Shown here: one piece after another, positions 16,111-23,743 of the stretch
How the letters are laid out: every line of letters begins with the position of its first letter
Numbering within the stretch: the first letter of the stretch is position 1
Source of the DNA: Streptomyces sp. Tu 3180
Lineage (GTDB): Bacteria > Actinomycetota > Actinomycetes > Streptomycetales > Streptomycetaceae
Assembly: GCF_009852415.1 (NCBI RefSeq)
Contig: NZ_WOXS01000002.1
Span: forward strand, 8,038,001 to 8,102,000
Reading direction: 5' to 3'
DNA length: 64,000 nucleotides
The notes under the pieces: model-generated
Seen by the model: only the letters and a program-made list of their open reading frames with translations
Told to the model about the DNA's origin: nothing
Database searches by the model: none
Position numbers and translations under genes: made by a program

Positions 16111-16431
16111 GACGGTGCTCCTTACGGAAGGGGACGGGAGGGCGGACAGAAACGCCGGTTACCGTTCCACCATCGGCGGGCCCCGGCCCCGCCGCCATCA
16201 CGGCTGAACCGGACGAGTGCAGTCCGTGGAGGAGAACACCCGGACGGGTCGGCCTCGAGGCGACGGCCGCCGGTCACCGTGCGACGCTGTTGTCCTTTTC
16301 CCCCACGTCTCTCCTCCCCCCCGTCCCGGCATCGCGACGTCGGGGGGGGGGGGAGGGGCCGCCGGCCCCGAAGGGCCGCACACGTTCGTGAAAGGGGGGC
16401 GGGGCCGCGACGCGTCCTCCCTCCCCGGCCG
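16111..16431. other. Intergenic region with a 12-G tract
   Basis: No gene is seen. The run of twelve G at 16342-16353 followed by A and GGGG is exceptional. Next to it GGGGCC (16355-16360) pairs with GGCCCC (16364-16369), a small hairpin downstream of the lipoprotein gene that stops at 16432. Confidence 0.5.
16355..16369 (-). terminator. Short hairpin beside the poly-G tract
   Basis: GGGGCC and GGCCCC around GCC, 63 nt beyond the stop of the minus-strand lipoprotein gene. Read on the minus strand it is followed by a C-run rather than a T-run. Confidence 0.35.
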
Positions 16432-17055
16432 TCAGCGCTCCAGGTCCCCGCGCATCTCGACGAAGAGCTTCCCCGCATCGGCGGGCGTGCTGTTCTCGAA
16501 GAGCGCGACGGCCGCCGTGCCCTCGTCGGCCCAGCCGCAGATGACGTTGCCGTCCTCGCTCAGCGAGGCGAGCAGGCACTCCACCGAGCCGCCGAGCGGT
16601 CCCGGCTCCACCGGCTGAGCCTCGGGGTGGCCCAGTTCCGGGTCCCACCGGATGTGCTCGAGCATGCCCCGGAACAGGTGCTCGCGGCGCTCGTTGGTGT
16701 CCTCGGGCACGTGATCGACGCCCTCGAACAGCACCGGCGCGCCCTGTCCGTCCGGCTCCCCGTAGTTGCCGGTGACCAGCGTCATGCCGTCCCGCATCTC
16801 GCCCGGGTCGACAGGGACGTCCGTCAGGGCGCCGTCCCCCGTCAGCTTGTCCAGGCCGCCCGCTTCGGGGGCGTCGACCAAGGTGCGCGGACCGCTCCGC
16901 TCCGCCGAAGGCGTCGGCGACGCGGGCTCGGATGCCTGCCCGCTCGGGGAGGCGACGGGAAGCCCCGCACCGTCCTCCCGGCAGCCGCCGGCCGTCAGCA
17001 CCGCCAGCACCGCCATGGCCGCCAGGCCCGCTCTCGCCGCAGGCGCACGCTTCAT
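16432..17055 (-). CDS. Putative lipoprotein, function unknown
   Basis: 207 residues. MKRAPAARAGLAAMAVLAVLTAGGCRED is a lipoprotein signal with lipobox A-G-G-C at about 22-25, and GGGGGGAT precedes ATG 17055. A Ser/Pro linker is followed by a soluble domain with MTLVTGNYGEPDGQGAPVLFEGVDHV and two Cys in SVECLLASLSEDGNVICGWAD, probably disulfide-bonded. CGWADEGTAAVALFEN near the C-terminus is a motif I have seen in Streptomyces lipoproteins or membrane proteins with no known role. Confidence 0.75.
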   Translation of the reverse strand: MKRAPAARAGLAAMAVLAVLTAGGCREDGAGLPVASPSGQASEPASPTPSAERSGPRTLVDAPEAGGLDKLTGDGALTDVPVDPGEMRDGMTLVTGNYGEPDGQGAPVLFEGVDHVPEDTNERREHLFRGMLEHIRWDPELGHPEAQPVEPGPLGGSVECLLASLSEDGNVICGWADEGTAAVALFENSTPADAGKLFVEMRGDLER

Positions 17056-17224
17056 GAGATCCCCCCGCTGTTGCTTCACTCGTGGTGTTCCCCGCTCGTT
17101 CCGAGCGGCGGCAATGATCAATGACGAGTCGTTCCGGCCGGATGGTTCCCGGCCACGGGCCCCGGGCCGACGGCGTCCGGCAGGGACCGCCGCGCCCAGG
17201 GGCGCGGCCGGGGTCGTCCGGTGC

Positions 17225-17274
17225 CACGCGGGAGCCGCCCGGGGCCGCCGGCGTCACGCGGGAGCCGCCCGGGG
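17225..17274. repeat. Two direct copies of a 20-bp GC-rich unit
   Basis: CACGCGGGAGCCGCCCGGGG occurs at 17225-17244 and again at 17255-17274, a 30-bp period. The second copy is part of the hairpin at 17260-17282. Confidence 0.6.
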
Positions 17275-17282
17275 CGGCTCCC
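17260..17282. terminator. Hairpin beyond the aldehyde dehydrogenase gene
   Basis: GGGAGCCGCC (17260-17269) and GGCGGCTCCC (17273-17282) around CGG. Together with 17305-17334 it forms a tandem terminator after the gene ending at 17340. Confidence 0.55.
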
Positions 17283-17304
17283 TTTCCGACGCCCGGCGGA
17301 TGCG

Positions 17305-17334
17305 CGGGCACCCGGGTTCGCGTCCGGGTGCCCG
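17305..17334. terminator. Hairpin immediately after the aldehyde dehydrogenase gene
   Basis: CGGGCACCCGG (17305-17315) pairs with CCGGGTGCCCG (17324-17334) around 8 nt, starting 6 nt beyond the stop codon. Confidence 0.65.
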
Positions 17335-17339
17335 TCGCG

Positions 17340-18809
17340 TCAGATCGGGAAGTGCGCGTGGCCCGCGGCCTGCGCGGTGACCCAGCGCGTGTCGGTGAAG
17401 GCCTCGGCGCCGGCCTGTCCGCCGAAGCGGCCGTAGCCGGAGTTCTTCACGCCGCCGAAGGGGGCCTGCGGTTCGTCGGCGATGGACTGGTCGTTGACGT
17501 GGACGATGCCGGTCCGCAGACGGCCGGCGACCTCCAGGCCCTTCGCCAGGTTCTCGGTGATGACGCCCGCGGTCAGCCCGTACGGGGTGTCGTTGGCGAG
17601 CGCGACGGCCTCGTCGACGCTGTCGACCACGTGGACCACGGTCGCCGGACCGAAGATCTCGTCGTAGTAGACCTTCATCTCCTTGGTGACCCCGGTGAGG
17701 ACGACCGGGCGGATCAGCGTGCCCGGCTCCTCGATCTCACCGGTGCCGGCGGCCAGTTCGGCGCCCTGGGAGACCGCGTCCGCGACCAGGGCCGAGACCC
17801 GGCGGGCGGCGGCCTCGTTCACGACCGGGCCGACCGCCGTGCCGGGGTCGGCCGGGTCGCCGCAGGGCAGTGCCCGGACACGGGCCGCGAACCCGGCCGT
17901 GAACGCGTCGGCGACCGCACGGTGGACGATGACCCGGTCCACGCACATGCAGATCTGGCCCGCGTTCATGAAGGAGCCGAAGACCGCGGCGTCCACCGCG
18001 TAGTCGACGTCCGCGTCCTCCAGCACCAGCAGGGCGTTCTTGCCGCCGAGTTCGAGCACGGCGGGCTTGAGGTGCCGGGCGGCCTGGACGCCGATGGTGC
18101 GGCCGACCTCGGTGGAGCCGGTGAAGTTGACCATCCGCACCCGGGGATCGGCGATCAGGGCGGAGACCACCTCGGCGGCGTCGGCACGGTCGTTGGTGAC
18201 GACGTTGAGCACACCCGCGGGCAGTCCGGCCTCGTGCAGCACGTCCGAGATCAGCAGACCGCAGGCGATCGGCGCGTCCTCGCTGGGCTTCATCACCACG
18301 GTGTTGCCCATCGCGATCGGCATCGCGACCGCGCGGACGCCGAGGATGACCGGCGCGTTCCAGGGGGAGATCGCGGCGATCACTCCCTTGGGCACCCGCA
18401 CCTGGGCGGAGTGGACGCCGTCGGCGTCGGTGGCGAGCACCTGGCCGGTCGGGCGGCTGACCTCGGCCGCCGCCTCCAGCAGGATGTCGGCGGCCAGCCG
18501 GGCGTTGAAGCCCGCCCAGGGCGCGACGCCACCGACCTCCGCCGCCATCAGCCGGACGACCTCCTCCGCGCGCTCGGTCATCAGCTGCGCGGCGCGCAGG
18601 AGGATCCGGCGGCGTTCGGCGGGCTTGGTCGCGGCCCAGGTCTCGAACGCGGCGTCGGCGGCGTCCACGGCACGGCGTACGTCGTCCGGGGTGCCTGCGG
18701 CGACCTCCGCGTACACGGCGCCGGTCCAGGGGTTGACGTCGGATGCGGTGCGGCCGGAGGAGGCGGGGACCTCCCGGCCGTCGATGATCAGTCCTCGGGA
18801 GAGGGACAC
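17340..18809 (-). CDS. Aldehyde dehydrogenase, aromatic/vanillin-type
   Basis: 489 residues. ALDH landmarks in order: AAISPWNAPV (145-154), MKPSEDAP (173-180), FTGSTEVG (229-236), general base Glu253 in LELGGKN, catalytic Cys287 in AGQICMC, and EIFGPATVV. The NAPVILGVRAVAMPIAMGNTVV pattern resembles vanillin/benzaldehyde/salicylaldehyde dehydrogenases. AGGAG precedes GTG 18809. It follows the aquaporin gene closely and shares the divergent, probably IclR-controlled promoter. The tandem IclR regulator next door (PobR/PcaR class) supports an aromatic substrate; that is inference. Confidence 0.9.
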   Translation of the reverse strand: MSLSRGLIIDGREVPASSGRTASDVNPWTGAVYAEVAAGTPDDVRRAVDAADAAFETWAATKPAERRRILLRAAQLMTERAEEVVRLMAAEVGGVAPWAGFNARLAADILLEAAAEVSRPTGQVLATDADGVHSAQVRVPKGVIAAISPWNAPVILGVRAVAMPIAMGNTVVMKPSEDAPIACGLLISDVLHEAGLPAGVLNVVTNDRADAAEVVSALIADPRVRMVNFTGSTEVGRTIGVQAARHLKPAVLELGGKNALLVLEDADVDYAVDAAVFGSFMNAGQICMCVDRVIVHRAVADAFTAGFAARVRALPCGDPADPGTAVGPVVNEAAARRVSALVADAVSQGAELAAGTGEIEEPGTLIRPVVLTGVTKEMKVYYDEIFGPATVVHVVDSVDEAVALANDTPYGLTAGVITENLAKGLEVAGRLRTGIVHVNDQSIADEPQAPFGGVKNSGYGRFGGQAGAEAFTDTRWVTAQAAGHAHFPI

Positions 18810-18837
18810 GGGTGCTCCTGGGGTGGGGAGGTCGGGA

Positions 18838-19584
18838 TCAGACCTGGACGGGCGAGGGCGAGGGGACGGCGGCCCGGCGGGTGCGCCAGACGCGGTGGGC
18901 GAGGCCGACGAGGGCCGGGGCGACCAGCGGCGCGATCATGTAGTTCCAGAAGTGCCCGTACGTACCGGAGAGCAGGGCCGGGCCGAAGGCGCGCGCCGGG
19001 TTGATGCTCGCGCCGGTCACGGTGCCCAGGGCCGCGATGACGGCGCCCACGCCGAGGCCGATGACCGCCGGGACCAGAGCCCCCGGGGCGGGTCCGGCCA
19101 TCGCCAGCGTCACCACGACGAACACCGCGGCGAGCGCGGAGCCCTCGATGAGGAACAGCTCGACCGCTCCGGTCCCGGGCGCGGGGTGCACGGCCGCGTA
19201 TCCGATCCGGCGCACGGCCTCGCCCCACACCAGCCCGGCCAGCGCGGTCCCGGCCACGGATCCGGCGAGCTGCGCGGTGGCGTACGGGAGGACCGCGCGG
19301 CCGGGGAAGAGGCCGCTCGCCCACAGGTAGACGGTGACACCGGGGTGGAGGTGGCCTCCCGACATGCGGCCGGGCGGCGAGTACATCAACGCCGCGATCA
19401 GCGCGGCGACCGCGGTTCCCGCGACGGCGAACAAGGTGTGCGGGTCGCCGATCGCCAGCGGCGAGCCGGGCAGGGCCAGCCAGCGGACCAGGCTCACCAC
19501 GACGAAGAGAAGCACCGTGGTCAGCGCGCATTCGCAGGCGCCGTGCCGGACGAGATCCGCGCGGCTCCGGGCGGAAGTGCTCAT
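18838..19584 (-). CDS. MIP-family aquaporin/glycerol facilitator-like channel
   Basis: 248 residues with six hydrophobic helices and two half-helix loops. The second loop has the canonical N-P-A in GASINPARAFGPAL. The first reads SGGHLHPGVTVYLW, i.e. H-P-G in place of N-P-A, which changes the pore. GAGGA lies before ATG 19584. It is the first gene of a pair with the aldehyde dehydrogenase and is divergent from the tandem IclR gene. A role in uptake or efflux of a small neutral compound metabolised by the ALDH is plausible. Confidence 0.87.
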   Translation of the reverse strand: MSTSARSRADLVRHGACECALTTVLLFVVVSLVRWLALPGSPLAIGDPHTLFAVAGTAVAALIAALMYSPPGRMSGGHLHPGVTVYLWASGLFPGRAVLPYATAQLAGSVAGTALAGLVWGEAVRRIGYAAVHPAPGTGAVELFLIEGSALAAVFVVVTLAMAGPAPGALVPAVIGLGVGAVIAALGTVTGASINPARAFGPALLSGTYGHFWNYMIAPLVAPALVGLAHRVWRTRRAAVPSPSPVQV

Positions 19585-19669
19585 GGGAGTCCTCGGGGAC
19601 GGGGGCGGAGGTGAGGGAGGAGGGGCAGCCCGGCGGGGTGCGTCCCGCAGCACACCGGATCACTGATTT

Positions 19670-19705
19670 TTCGCTGAGTGAACTTATATTCATTGAGTGA
19701 GTGGG
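19670..19705. promoter_or_regulatory. AT-rich divergent promoter/operator between aquaporin and IclR genes
   Basis: This A+T-rich stretch carries two direct TGAGTGA heptamers (19675-19681 and 19694-19700) and the near-palindrome AGTGAACTTATATTCATT (19677-19694). It lies between divergent genes, where an IclR protein normally binds. Promoter elements cannot be fixed by eye. Confidence 0.5.
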
Positions 19706-19810
19706 CAGAGTCTGCGTGATCGTCATGACGGCTGTCAATGGCCGGTAGCGTTCTCCGGAGGACGGGAACGGCCTGATGCGCCGGGAAGCGGAAGCGCGGA
19801 AGGAGAAGCC

Positions 19811-21514
19811 ATGGCGCCGGGCGTTTCGAGGGCGGCACCGAAGGAGCCGGTGACGGCGGACCTCTCGCCGGGGGACTCCGGGGCGGAAGCCACCGGCCCG
19901 CTGGAGCGCGGACTCGCCGTGCTGCGGGTCATGGCCGACGCCCCCCACGCCATGCGCCCGGGCGACCTCGCCCGCGCGACCGGCCTGGCGCGTTCGGCTG
20001 TCGACCGGATCACCGCGACCCTGACCCACCTCGGCTACCTGCGCGCCGAGGGGCGCGAACTCGTGCTCGCCCCCCGCCTCATGGAATGCGGCAACGCCTA
20101 TCTGGACGCGAGCGGCCTGTCCCGCGCGCTGCGGCCGAACCTGGAGCGGCTGACCCGCACCCTCGACGAGTCGGTCTCGGCGATCGTCCCCGACGGCTGC
20201 GACGCGCGCATCGTCGGCAAGGCCGTCCCGCCCGGCCGGGTGATTCCCCTGGGCTTCCGCGTCGGTGACCTGCTGCCCGCCGAGCGCTGCGCGGCCGGTG
20301 CCGTACTCGCCGCCGGATGGCGGCCCGAGACGTACGACGCGTGGCGGGCCCGCCGTGCCGCCGACCCCCTCGACGCGGGGTTCCCGGCCGTCCCCACGCG
20401 TCGCACCGCCCCCCTCCCCGAGCGGACGGAGGCCGAGTTCGCCGCCTGGACCGCGGCGGCCGAGGCGAACGGCTGGGCACTGGACGACCAGCTGGTCGCC
20501 CCGGGCCTGGTCGCACTGGCGGTCCCCGTGCGCGACCCCGGCGGCCGGCCCGTGTGCGCGATCAGCGTGCTCGCCCACGCCGGCCGCCACGGCGGCGGCG
20601 AACTGCGCGAGCACGCGCTGACCGCGTTGACGCAGGCGGCCCGGGACATCGCGGACGAGCTGTACGGCACCCCGGCGGCAGCCGCTCCGCCGCCTGCCGC
20701 CCCCGCCTACACCGACGCCAAACCGGAACTGGGCCCGTCCTTCCTCCAGGCGCTGGCCCGGGGCCTCGCCGTGCTGACCGCGCTCGGCCGGCGGCCCGGC
20801 GGCCTCGCCCTCGCCGAGGCGGCCGAGGCCGCCGGGCTCTCGTACCCCAGCACCCGCCGCAATCTGCTGACGCTGCGTCAACTCGGTTACGTCGAACAGC
20901 GCGGCCGCCGCTTCCTGCCCTCCCCGCGCGTCCTGGAGCTGGGATACGCACGGCTGTCCACCCTCACCCTCGCCGACATCGCCCGGCCCCATCTGGCCGA
21001 ACTGGCCGAACGGGTGAAGGAGTCGGCCTCACTCGCGGTCCTCGACGGCGCCGAGGTCCGCTATGTGGCCCGGGCCGCCACCGAACAGATCACCAGCGCC
21101 CGGATCACGCCCGGCACCCGGTTGCCCGCGTACGCCACCTCCATGGGCCGGGTCCTGCTCGCGGACCTGCCCGAGGCGGACCGGCTGGAACGGATCCGTG
21201 CCCTGCGCCCCCGGTCCCTCACCCCGCACACGCTCACCTCGCCCGACGCGCTCGCCGCCGCCCTGGACCGGGCCGCCCGTGCGGGACACGCCCTGGTCGA
21301 GCAGGAACTGGAGGTGGGACTGCGCTCGCTGGCCGTACCGGTCAGGGACCGCGGCGGGCGAGCCGTCGGAGCCGTGAACGTCGCCCTGCACGCCGGCCCG
21401 GAGCCGCCCGCACACACCCGGGACACCATGCTCCCCGCGCTGCGCGCCTGCGCCGCCCGCATCGAGTCCGACCTGGCCGTCGCGTTCGTCGACACCCCCG
21501 TGCAGACGGACTGA
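19811..21514 (+). CDS. Tandem-duplicated IclR-family regulator (two complete HTH-effector units)
   Basis: 567 residues, twice the usual 250-290. Unit 1: PLERGLAVLRVMADAPHAMRPGDLARATGLARSAVDRITATLTHLGYL (HTH, about 30-80), effector domain to about 290 ending ALTQAARDIADELY. Unit 2: FLQALARGLAVLTALGRRPGGLALAEAAEAAGLSYPSTRRNLLTLRQLGYV (about 315-365), effector domain to the end with ARITPGTRLPAYATSMGRVLLA and GLRSLAVPVRDRGG. Unit 2 looks closest to PcaR/PobR regulators. AAGGAGAAG precedes ATG 19811. Probably controls the divergent aquaporin-ALDH pair. One chain could contribute both half-dimers. Confidence 0.9.
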   Translation: MAPGVSRAAPKEPVTADLSPGDSGAEATGPLERGLAVLRVMADAPHAMRPGDLARATGLARSAVDRITATLTHLGYLRAEGRELVLAPRLMECGNAYLDASGLSRALRPNLERLTRTLDESVSAIVPDGCDARIVGKAVPPGRVIPLGFRVGDLLPAERCAAGAVLAAGWRPETYDAWRARRAADPLDAGFPAVPTRRTAPLPERTEAEFAAWTAAAEANGWALDDQLVAPGLVALAVPVRDPGGRPVCAISVLAHAGRHGGGELREHALTALTQAARDIADELYGTPAAAAPPPAAPAYTDAKPELGPSFLQALARGLAVLTALGRRPGGLALAEAAEAAGLSYPSTRRNLLTLRQLGYVEQRGRRFLPSPRVLELGYARLSTLTLADIARPHLAELAERVKESASLAVLDGAEVRYVARAATEQITSARITPGTRLPAYATSMGRVLLADLPEADRLERIRALRPRSLTPHTLTSPDALAAALDRAARAGHALVEQELEVGLRSLAVPVRDRGGRAVGAVNVALHAGPEPPAHTRDTMLPALRACAARIESDLAVAFVDTPVQTD

Positions 21515-21743
21515 CGGCCGCTCCGGCCCGCGCAGGGTCGAGGACACGCTGCCCCTCCTCTCTCCTCCGTCGAGGCCGGGACGGACGCCGCCCTGCTCGC
21601 CCCCGGAGCCGGCACGACGCACGTCGCCGTCGCCCCCGCGGCCCGCCGTGCCGGTCACCCGACCGCGCCCCGTGTCACATTTGCGGTGGCCGCGCCGTCG
21701 TACCGCCGAGACACCGTCCGGCACGGAGCAGAGGAGAGACCGC

Positions 21744-22178
21744 ATGCCGACGACCGGGGCAACGAACCACACAGCGACGCTCGAACGTCTTCACTCCGCC
21801 GTGAACAGCGGCGATCCGGAAGCCGTCTCGAAGGCCATCGACGAGTGTGTCGCACCGGACCTGCTCTTCCACGCGCCGGTGCCGGTGGGCGAGACGGGCG
21901 CGAAGGCCCTGAAGCGGGTGTGGGAGGTGCTCCTGCGCGCGTTCCCCGACATCCACGTCGCCGTTCAGGAGACGGTCACGGAGGGCGACAAGGTCGTCGT
22001 CAGGAACACGGTGACCGGGACCCACCTGGGGGAGTACCGGGGCCTGCCGCCCACCGGGAAGACCGTCACCTACGACGAGATCTTCATCTTCCGCTTCGCC
22101 GACGGGCGGATCGCCGAAGTCCGGGGGGTCGTCGACGTCCTCACACAGCTACGTCAGCTCGGCGCCCTTCCGTCCTGA
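21744..22178 (+). CDS. SnoaL-like / ester cyclase-type NTF2-fold protein
   Basis: 144 residues. LERLHSAVNSGDPEAVSKAIDECVAPDLLFHAP is the N-terminal helix pair. LLRAFPDIHVAVQETVTEGDKVVVRNTVTGTHLGEYRGLPPTGKTVTYDEIFIFRFADGRIAEVRGVVDVLTQLRQLG is the classical SnoaL-like sheet (W/F-D, G-D-K-V, T-H-x-G, P-P-T-G-K). These proteins range from polyketide cyclases to steroid-isomerase-like proteins; none of the neighbours points to one. GAGGAGAG sits before ATG 21744. Confidence 0.87.
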   Translation: MPTTGATNHTATLERLHSAVNSGDPEAVSKAIDECVAPDLLFHAPVPVGETGAKALKRVWEVLLRAFPDIHVAVQETVTEGDKVVVRNTVTGTHLGEYRGLPPTGKTVTYDEIFIFRFADGRIAEVRGVVDVLTQLRQLGALPS

Positions 22179-22211
22179 CGGGGCCCGCGGGCCGTCGGCG
22201 CCGACCGGAAC

Positions 22212-22242
22212 CGGCGGGGACGACCGAGGGCTCGCCCCGCCG
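22212..22242. terminator. Hairpin between convergent genes
   Basis: CGGCGGGG (22212-22219) and CCCCGCCG (22235-22242) around 15 nt, between the SnoaL-like gene (ends 22178) and the last gene of the minus-strand Fxs/VMAP cluster (ends 22257). Likely works in both directions. Confidence 0.45.
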
Positions 22243-22256
22243 CCTGTCCACGCCGT

Positions 22257-23516
22257 TCAGAGCCGGTCCGGACCGGTCCGGGCGCCCGGCCCGCAGGCCG
22301 TCTCCCCGAGCCGCACAGCCACGTGCCGGATGAGCCGGTACAGGTCGGCGCAGTACACCGAGCGGTTGCGGAAACCGGTGTCCGGACGGTAGCGGTGCGC
22401 GTAGTTCCCACCGCCGCAGACCTCGCCCACCGGGCAGTTCCGGCAGGCGTCCGGGAGCGCGTCCGGGCCGAGCTGGCGGGCTGCGATCCCGGGGTGGTCC
22501 AGTGCCTCGTCGAAGGAGTGGCGGAAGACGTCCAGACCGGTGGCCGGTGCCCCGGCGTAAGCCGTTTTCAGCGAGTCCACCTGCTCGATGGAGCCGTCGG
22601 TGTCGATGACGACGGCGACCAGGGGAGAGGTGCCGACCGCCTCGGCCTGGCCCGGCAGCCCGAGGAGCAGGCCGATGATCTCCCGGAAGATCCGCACCGG
22701 CGGCCCGGCCGGGCGACGGGCCAGCCAGTGGTCGAACGCGGTGATCAGCCAGTCGGCGTACGGTGTCGCCTCCCTCGCCGGGCTCGTGCCGGGCGGCGGG
22801 GAGGACCAGGTGGCGTGCGGCAGCAGCAGGTCCAGGGCGGGAGGCCGCAGCGCGGCCAGGGATTCGTACACCTCCACCGGGTCGGACTCCAGATCGATCG
22901 TGCACAGGATTCCTGCCCAGGAATCCGGGCGGGCGCTCAGCCGGCGCAGCCCGCGGGCCGCCGCCGGCCACGCGGGCCGTCCGGCGTGGGTGATCCGGCG
23001 CCCGTTCAGGGCGGCGCTGCCACCGTCCAGGCTGACCCCGATCCGGATGTCCGCGGCGGCGAGCACGGCGAGCGCCCGGTCCGTCAGCAGGGTCGCGTTG
23101 GTCTGCAGGCTCGCGTGCACCGCGCAGCCGGGGGCCCGCGCGCGCACCGCCGCGCGCACGGTCGCGGCGCACTCGGCGAGGAAGGCCGCCCCGGCGAGCA
23201 GCGGCTCGCCGCCGTGGAAATTGAGGTGCACGGCATCGAGGCCGTGCGCGGCCGCGTGGTCGGCGATCCGCCGGGCGGCACGGCGCACCACTCGGTCCGG
23301 GACCCGCGGCGGGCGGTCCCGCCAGCTGTGGTCCGCGCCCCGGTAGACGTAGCAGTAGGTGCAGGCGAGGTTGCAGCGGCTGTGCACCTTCAGCACGAAC
23401 TGCCGGAACGGCAGCGGCCGCACCCCGCTGCGGCGCAGGCCGGCCACGTCCAGGGCGCGGTGCGGCCACGACGGGTGCCGGGACGGCTCCGGGGGCGGCG
23501 GGGGAGGGGCGGGCAC
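22257..23516 (-). CDS. fxsB: Radical SAM/SPASM peptide-modifying enzyme 1 (FxsB-like)
   Basis: 419 residues from GTG 23516 (no clear ribosome-binding site; 26 nt after the peptide 1 stop). Radical SAM cluster Cys48-x3-Cys52-x2-Cys55 in HSRCNLACTYCYVY, preceded by the FxsB-type FRQFVLKVH. NFHGGEPLL and QTNATLL bind SAM. The SPASM region has CRNCPVGEVCGGGNYAHRY with Cys358, 361, 367 and Cys389 in YCADL. FxsB/GrrM/XyeB relatives make three-residue cyclophanes in peptide precursors. It lacks the long C-terminal extension of many FxsB proteins. It is paralogous to the enzyme at 26812-28086 and pairs with the 60-residue peptide next to it. Confidence 0.88.
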   Translation of the reverse strand: MPAPPPPPPEPSRHPSWPHRALDVAGLRRSGVRPLPFRQFVLKVHSRCNLACTYCYVYRGADHSWRDRPPRVPDRVVRRAARRIADHAAAHGLDAVHLNFHGGEPLLAGAAFLAECAATVRAAVRARAPGCAVHASLQTNATLLTDRALAVLAAADIRIGVSLDGGSAALNGRRITHAGRPAWPAAARGLRRLSARPDSWAGILCTIDLESDPVEVYESLAALRPPALDLLLPHATWSSPPPGTSPAREATPYADWLITAFDHWLARRPAGPPVRIFREIIGLLLGLPGQAEAVGTSPLVAVVIDTDGSIEQVDSLKTAYAGAPATGLDVFRHSFDEALDHPGIAARQLGPDALPDACRNCPVGEVCGGGNYAHRYRPDTGFRNRSVYCADLYRLIRHVAVRLGETACGPGARTGPDRL

Positions 23517-23542
23517 GGCCGTGGAGTGCGGGACGGTACGGC

Positions 23543-23725
23543 TCAGAGGATGCCGTCCTCGTAGAAGGCGACGGGCGTCTTCTCGGTTCCGCACCGGGTG
23601 AGGAGGGCGGCCACGACCGGGCCGAGCACCGGGTGCCCGCCGGGCGTGGCCAGGGCGCGTGCGTCGAGGTGGGACAGGTCGGGCAGGTCGGCCGGCGACG
23701 GGACGACGGTGGGGCGGTCGTGCAT
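23543..23725 (-). CDS. Peptide precursor 1 (FxsA-like, without FxSxx end)
   Basis: 60 residues, MHDRPTVVPSPADLPDLSHL onward. It contains LPDLSHLDARALATPGGHPVL and VVAALL, shared with the second peptide of this cluster: about 19 of 32 aligned positions identical. It ends AFYEDGIL instead of the FxSxx-COOH of typical precursors. The Y-E-D near the end aligns with Y-H-D in peptide 2 and is my candidate for cyclophane formation. It sits 18 nt after the TPR protein gene and directly before radical SAM enzyme 1. Substrate status is inferred from size, position and the shared leader. Confidence 0.75.
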   Translation of the reverse strand: MHDRPTVVPSPADLPDLSHLDARALATPGGHPVLGPVVAALLTRCGTEKTPVAFYEDGIL

Positions 23726-23743
23726 GGGGTGGGTCAGGGCCTT

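Noticed and set aside
17225..17274. Two 20-bp direct repeats considered as a CRISPR fragment
   Set aside because: Only two copies with 10 bp between them, and the second is part of a terminator hairpin; no cas genes.
17121..19004. 627-codon frame on + strand
   Set aside because: Antisense of the aldehyde dehydrogenase, which has complete catalytic motifs.
22257..23725. Lanthipeptide or lasso peptide cluster
   Set aside because: No LanM/LanB/LanC, asparagine synthetase-like or B1/B2 proteins. Radical SAM/SPASM motifs and the leader pattern fit the Fxs type instead.
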